Source: Nitrospirota bacterium (GTDB taxonomy: Bacteria; Nitrospirota; 9FT-COMBO-42-15; HDB-SIOI813). From it: a stretch of DNA of 7,597 nucleotides. Positions 4,772-7,597 of the stretch are shown piece after piece. Every line of letters starts with the position of its first letter. The stretch's first letter is position 1. The position numbers were made by a program, and so were the translations under genes. Location: NCBI GenBank assembly GCA_016234155.1, contig JACRGZ010000042.1, positions 1-7,597 of the forward strand. Reading direction: 5' to 3'. Below the pieces are notes generated by a model. That model worked only from the letters and a program-made list of their open reading frames with translations. It had not been told where the DNA came from and did not search any database.

Positions 4772-6072
4772 CTCGCAGTGAAGGGTTGACGCGAATCATC
4801 GGCCTTATGTCCGGGACATCACATGATGGCGTGGATGCGGCCCTGGTGGAAATCAAAAACCTACGGCTCACAAAGGATGATGAAAATCAAATAAAGGGGT
4901 CAAGGGGTCAAGGATTCAAGGGTTCAAGTGAAGAGGCCATTGCCGCTTCAATCTCTGCCTTTTCCCTACACTTGACCCCTCGACCCCTTGACCCCTTGAA
5001 TCCTGATTTTCAGAAGGTATTTTCAGGTGAAATAAACCTCAGGCTAATCAAGCACCTCCACATCCCCTACAGTAAGTCTCTGCGGTCTGAGATCAGGAGG
5101 GCATTCAACGGTGACACTGAACTTATATGCAGACTAAACTTTAGATTAGGTGAAATCTTTGCAGAGGCCGTATTGTCACTACTGAAAGCAGCGGGTCTCA
5201 GGAATGAAGACATAGATGCAGTAGCCTCCCACGGCCAGACCATACACCACATCCCTCCATCAGGTAAAAAACAGGGTTCAACCCTCCAGATAGGTGAGGC
5301 ATCGGTGATTGCGGAACGTACAGGGATACTGACCATCTCTGACTTCAGGACCACTGACATGGCCGCCGGCGGACATGGCGCCCCTCTCGTCCCGATGGCA
5401 GACTATCTGCTCTTAAAAGAATCCGGTAAAGTAAAGGTCGTCTTAAATATCGGCGGCATTGCTAATGTTACTATCGTCAGGGACAAAATAGATGAAACAG
5501 TTGCATTTGACACAGGCCCCGGCAACTCATTGATTGATGAGGCCACGTTGCTTATTTCAAAAGGAAAGAAATCATTCGATAAGAACGGGGCATTGGCAAG
5601 GTCAGGGCAAATAATCCCGAAACTCCTGAATGAACTCCTCTCCCACCCATATTTCAGAAAGAGACATCCTAAATCTACAGGAAGGGAGACCTTCGGGACT
5701 GAGATGGTGAAGAACATCTTTAAGAAATACAGAAATTATGCGCCACAGGATATATTGTCTACCCTCACCCATCTGACAGCCATAACCGTATACAATGCTA
5801 TTACAAAATGCAAATCAGAAGAACTTATCCTGACTGGCGGAGGAACTAAAAACAGATTTCTTGTGGAACTGATTAATGAAAAGTTTAAGAACAGCGGCGT
5901 TAGAATCAGCGAAATATCAGCATATGGCATACCACCACAGGCAAAGGAGGCAATAAGCTTCGCCCTTCTATGTTACCTGTCGTTAAACCACAAACATGGG
6001 AACATACCATCAGTAACGGGTGCAAGGCATGGGGTAATTCTGGGCAAGATAACATTACTGATGAACTCGTAA
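4768..6072 (+). CDS. anmK: Anhydro-N-acetylmuramic acid kinase (AnmK) with an in-frame repeat insertion
   Basis: AnmK opens the 1,6-anhydro ring of anhMurNAc and phosphorylates it to MurNAc-6-phosphate, the MurQ substrate. The fold is of the ASKHA/hexokinase type. Motifs are IGLMSGTSHDGVDAALVEI (11-29), ASHGQTIHH (153-161), LQIGE (173-177), DFRTTDMAAGGHGAPLVP (192-209), LNIGGIANV (226-234), FDTGPGN (247-253, D248 being the catalytic aspartate), PKSTGRE (301-307), LTGGGTKN (355-362) and GNIPSVTGA (411-419). At 434 residues it is about 65 longer than E. coli AnmK (369). Residues 43-88 are encoded by a copy of the 138-bp repeat and fall in the variable stretch between the second N-terminal strand and PYSKSLR (100-106). 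All catalytic motifs remain, so the enzyme is plausibly active. It starts in an ATGA overlap with murQ. The frame is intact to the stop. Confidence 0.94.
   Translation: MTRSEGLTRIIGLMSGTSHDGVDAALVEIKNLRLTKDDENQIKGSRGQGFKGSSEEAIAASISAFSLHLTPRPLDPLNPDFQKVFSGEINLRLIKHLHIPYSKSLRSEIRRAFNGDTELICRLNFRLGEIFAEAVLSLLKAAGLRNEDIDAVASHGQTIHHIPPSGKKQGSTLQIGEASVIAERTGILTISDFRTTDMAAGGHGAPLVPMADYLLLKESGKVKVVLNIGGIANVTIVRDKIDETVAFDTGPGNSLIDEATLLISKGKKSFDKNGALARSGQIIPKLLNELLSHPYFRKRHPKSTGRETFGTEMVKNIFKKYRNYAPQDILSTLTHLTAITVYNAITKCKSEELILTGGGTKNRFLVELINEKFKNSGVRISEISAYGIPPQAKEAISFALLCYLSLNHKHGNIPSVTGARHGVILGKITLLMNS
4895..5032. repeat. 138-bp inverted-repeat element, copy 2, translated inside anmK
   Basis: This copy matches 2934-3071 in the same orientation with three substitutions and no gaps, at a constant offset of 1961 bases. 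Its length is exactly 46 codons. The frame used has no stop and reads KGSRGQGFKGSSEEA followed by ISAFSLHLTPRPLDPLNPDF and a short QKVFSGE tail. The peptide is rich in Gly, Ser and Pro, with a short helical-looking EEAIAASISAF piece. The left flank differs from copy 1, so the shared segment ends sharply at 4895. The left flank does contain GATGAAAATCA (4879-4889), which also occurs at the right edge of copy 1 (3065-3075). Confidence 0.92.
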
Positions 6073-6081
6073 AAAGTCTTT

Positions 6082-6182
6082 TTTGTCACCCTGAACTTGT
6101 TTCAGGGTCTCGTAACGCATTGATTTTATTAGAACCTGTCCTGATGAAAATCAGGATGCTGAAATAAATTCAGCATGACAAA
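6082..6182. repeat. 101-bp composite palindrome between convergent genes
   Basis: The ends are 7-bp inverted repeats, TTTGTCA (6082-6088) and TGACAAA (6176-6182). Just inside are two 8-bp hairpins with 5-base loops: ACCCTGAA/TTCAGGGT (6088-6095, 6101-6108) and ATGCTGAA/TTCAGCAT (6156-6163, 6169-6176). A central hairpin, CCTGAT-GAAA-ATCAGG (6140-6155), carries a GNRA-type loop. Read inward from each end, the two sides are versions of one sequence, TTTGTCAnnCTGAAnTTnTTTCAG. In one frame it translates to the CHPELVSGS string often seen in spurious ORFs from such repeats. It could help separate the two transcripts, but no T-run follows any stem. Confidence 0.85.
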
Positions 6183-6200
6183 TTGGGTATTTTCCGAATT

Positions 6201-7597
6201 CTACCTCTTCAAATACCCATAAGGAGCGAGCGTCGTAATCCTCGCATCTTCCAACGCCTTTCCGACAGTAAAATGATACATATCTTGATAAGTATTATCA
6301 GTAAATCCCAACAGCTCATGGACAAGGTCATCAAAGTAGCATCCTATACCTGTACCACGGAGTGAATGCGCCTCGGCCTCCAGATATAGCACCTGCCCTA
6401 TCATGCCGGCCTCCCAAAACAGTCGCCTGTATGCGTGCGGTTCATTCTCTATATTATCTCTGAACCTTGCTATCATTCCTACGGAAAATGTCCCATCACC
6501 TGCGATGTCCTGCTCACAGCTTATATAAACTGCCTCCTGCCTGAAATCACCTTTTTTAAGTAAATATAGCGGCAGTGTGTGTGGAACATCATTAACCCTA
6601 TCCCATAAGAATTCAGCCGTACATTTCCCTTTAAACTCTTCAACATCCTTTTCATCTCTGAAAAGGAAATATAGTCCGGCATCAAGCCCTGTCACACGAT
6701 GAACGAATATAAGGAGGTGAACAGAGACAGCACCAATGCCGGCATCAAATGGTGCACATTGCTGACGTGGAATCGTCTTATCGAGTATGGCAAGAAAATC
6801 CTTCCTGCTGATTGAGGTCTCTCCATCATACGATTGTCCGCTCCGTCTCTGACGTATAATTTTAGCTGCATTAACACCCGTTATTTCCTTTTCAAGGAAT
6901 TCATGGTCATTATAGACAACGTCCTTCTTATCCGTTGCCGGTTTAACAGTTGCTGCGGACACATCATCAATCACATCCCACGCTACATGCTCTTCACTCA
7001 GGAAGTTTGGATCTCCAATGCAGGAGAGTTTCTTAAACATCGCGATAATTTCTTCCGGCATACCCCCCGGCATATCTGCTTCCTTAACCCTGTGCACAAA
7101 CCAGAGCAGGTCTGCCTCTTCTTTTTCATGTTCTATCCATGCTGTTTTCTGGAATCCAAGCATTGTTTCTACGCTGCTGTCCGAAAGGGCATTCAGATAT
7201 GTAACTTTCCATCCAAGGAGGCTCGCTGAGAAGCTCAGACAGGCCATTGCATGCCCCACATCATGATTACAATACCGGAAAGCACGCTCCCCGTATTTCC
7301 ATGACTCTCTCCAGTAGATACTGCTCAGTGCAACGAAAAAGCCATCCGTCTTGAAATGCGACTTTACCTTTGACCACAGCAAATTATCAAATGTTGCCCG
7401 CCACTCAACTATATGCCGGTATGGATTATAATGATAGACTCCGCCGCAGTTCTCAGATTCACTCAACGGCGGCAGGATAAGATGTGCCTCTGTGGGGTGA
7501 AGATTCCCGCTTGATGGATTGATCCGCAGTGCCCATGTATCACCTGAGATGGATTTCCATGCAGAAAGCCCTACAGACAGCTCAAGGAAGGCGCCTA
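6201..7597 (-). CDS. SagB/ThcOx-type nitroreductase-fold dehydrogenase, tandem domains, 5' end outside window
   Basis: The frame is open from the stop at 6201-6203 to the window edge, with 464 codons visible. A TTG at 7464-7466 is internal, because 43 conserved codons lie upstream of it, including NPSSGNLHPTEAHLIL (residues 26-41 of the visible part). The family comprises FMN-dependent nitroreductase-fold oxidoreductases such as the azoline dehydrogenases SagB and ThcOx. Domain 1 shows the PSSGNLHPTE loop, GVYHYNP and YWRESWKYGERAFRYCNHDVGHA. A second, more divergent copy begins near KIIRQRRSGQSYDG (about residue 245). It ends with FWEAGMIGQVLYLEAEAHSL, GTGIGCYFDD and LLGF. The N-terminus of domain 1 is cut off. 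No YcaO cyclodehydratase or peptide precursor is visible nearby, so a role in peptide heterocycle formation is not implied and the substrate is unknown. The gene converges on anmK and is transcribed separately. Confidence 0.85.
   Translation of the reverse strand, partial: GAFLELSVGLSAWKSISGDTWALRINPSSGNLHPTEAHLILPPLSESENCGGVYHYNPYRHIVEWRATFDNLLWSKVKSHFKTDGFFVALSSIYWRESWKYGERAFRYCNHDVGHAMACLSFSASLLGWKVTYLNALSDSSVETMLGFQKTAWIEHEKEEADLLWFVHRVKEADMPGGMPEEIIAMFKKLSCIGDPNFLSEEHVAWDVIDDVSAATVKPATDKKDVVYNDHEFLEKEITGVNAAKIIRQRRSGQSYDGETSISRKDFLAILDKTIPRQQCAPFDAGIGAVSVHLLIFVHRVTGLDAGLYFLFRDEKDVEEFKGKCTAEFLWDRVNDVPHTLPLYLLKKGDFRQEAVYISCEQDIAGDGTFSVGMIARFRDNIENEPHAYRRLFWEAGMIGQVLYLEAEAHSLRGTGIGCYFDDLVHELLGFTDNTYQDMYHFTVGKALEDARITTLAPYGYLKR

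Noticed and set aside
6071..6084. Terminator AAAAAG-T-CTTTTTT right after anmK
   Set aside because: A stem of A-T pairs with a one-base loop is not a credible terminator hairpin.
5970..6167. Plus-strand 65-codon frame over the anmK end
   Set aside because: Its tail (CHPELVSGS) is the well-known translation of a dispersed palindrome, and the rest is anmK in another frame.
6834..7229. Plus-strand 131-codon frame opposite the nitroreductase-like gene
   Set aside because: It is antisense to a gene with clear conserved motifs; no ribosome binding site or family resemblance was seen.
7464..7466. TTG as the start of the nitroreductase-like gene
   Set aside because: The upstream codons to the window edge are open and encode conserved family sequence (NPSSGNLHPTE), so the TTG is an internal leucine.

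Overview
The window carries a plus-strand run of six housekeeping genes, dapB, dapL, folK, panC, murQ and anmK (161-6072). A 5'-truncated gene for a SagB/ThcOx-type nitroreductase-fold protein faces it on the minus strand (6201-7597). The dapB+dapL pair indicates the diaminopimelate-aminotransferase route to lysine and meso-DAP. MurQ and AnmK indicate recycling of anhydro-MurNAc from a DAP-type, probably Gram-negative, cell wall. The gene set, moderate base composition and many short interspersed palindromes resemble uncultivated Nitrospirota or delta-proteobacteria-like genomes. That taxonomic guess is an inference and was not tested by any search.

Layout: 1-160 is a repeat-rich leader holding a branched palindrome, a palindromic 16-mer and degenerate heptamers. 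dapB (161-967) is followed by a period-7 tandem array (968-1037). dapL (1053-2288) is followed by a GC-rich hairpin and CCCTGAAC-type repeats (2307-2400). folK (2409-2915) is followed by a 138-bp inverted-repeat element (2934-3071) that contains the panC start region. panC (3066-3905), murQ (3905-4771) and anmK (4768-6072) overlap at their ends and look translationally coupled. A second, nearly identical copy of the 138-bp element (4895-5032) lies inside anmK, in frame, and adds 46 codons. A 101-bp composite palindrome (6082-6182) separates anmK from the convergent nitroreductase gene. No gene-free stretch exceeds about 160 bases.

How the genes fit together: DapB makes tetrahydrodipicolinate and DapL converts it in one step to LL-diaminopimelate, which supplies lysine and peptidoglycan cross-links. 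AnmK phosphorylates recovered anhydro-MurNAc to MurNAc-6-phosphate, and MurQ converts that to GlcNAc-6-phosphate and lactate. FolK and PanC make cofactor precursors for folate and for pantothenate/CoA. The cluster therefore joins de novo DAP synthesis, wall recycling and cofactor synthesis.

The most notable signal is a short palindromic repeat family. One copy is read as protein inside a conserved enzyme. Its near-twin 2 kb away supplies the translation start region of another gene.
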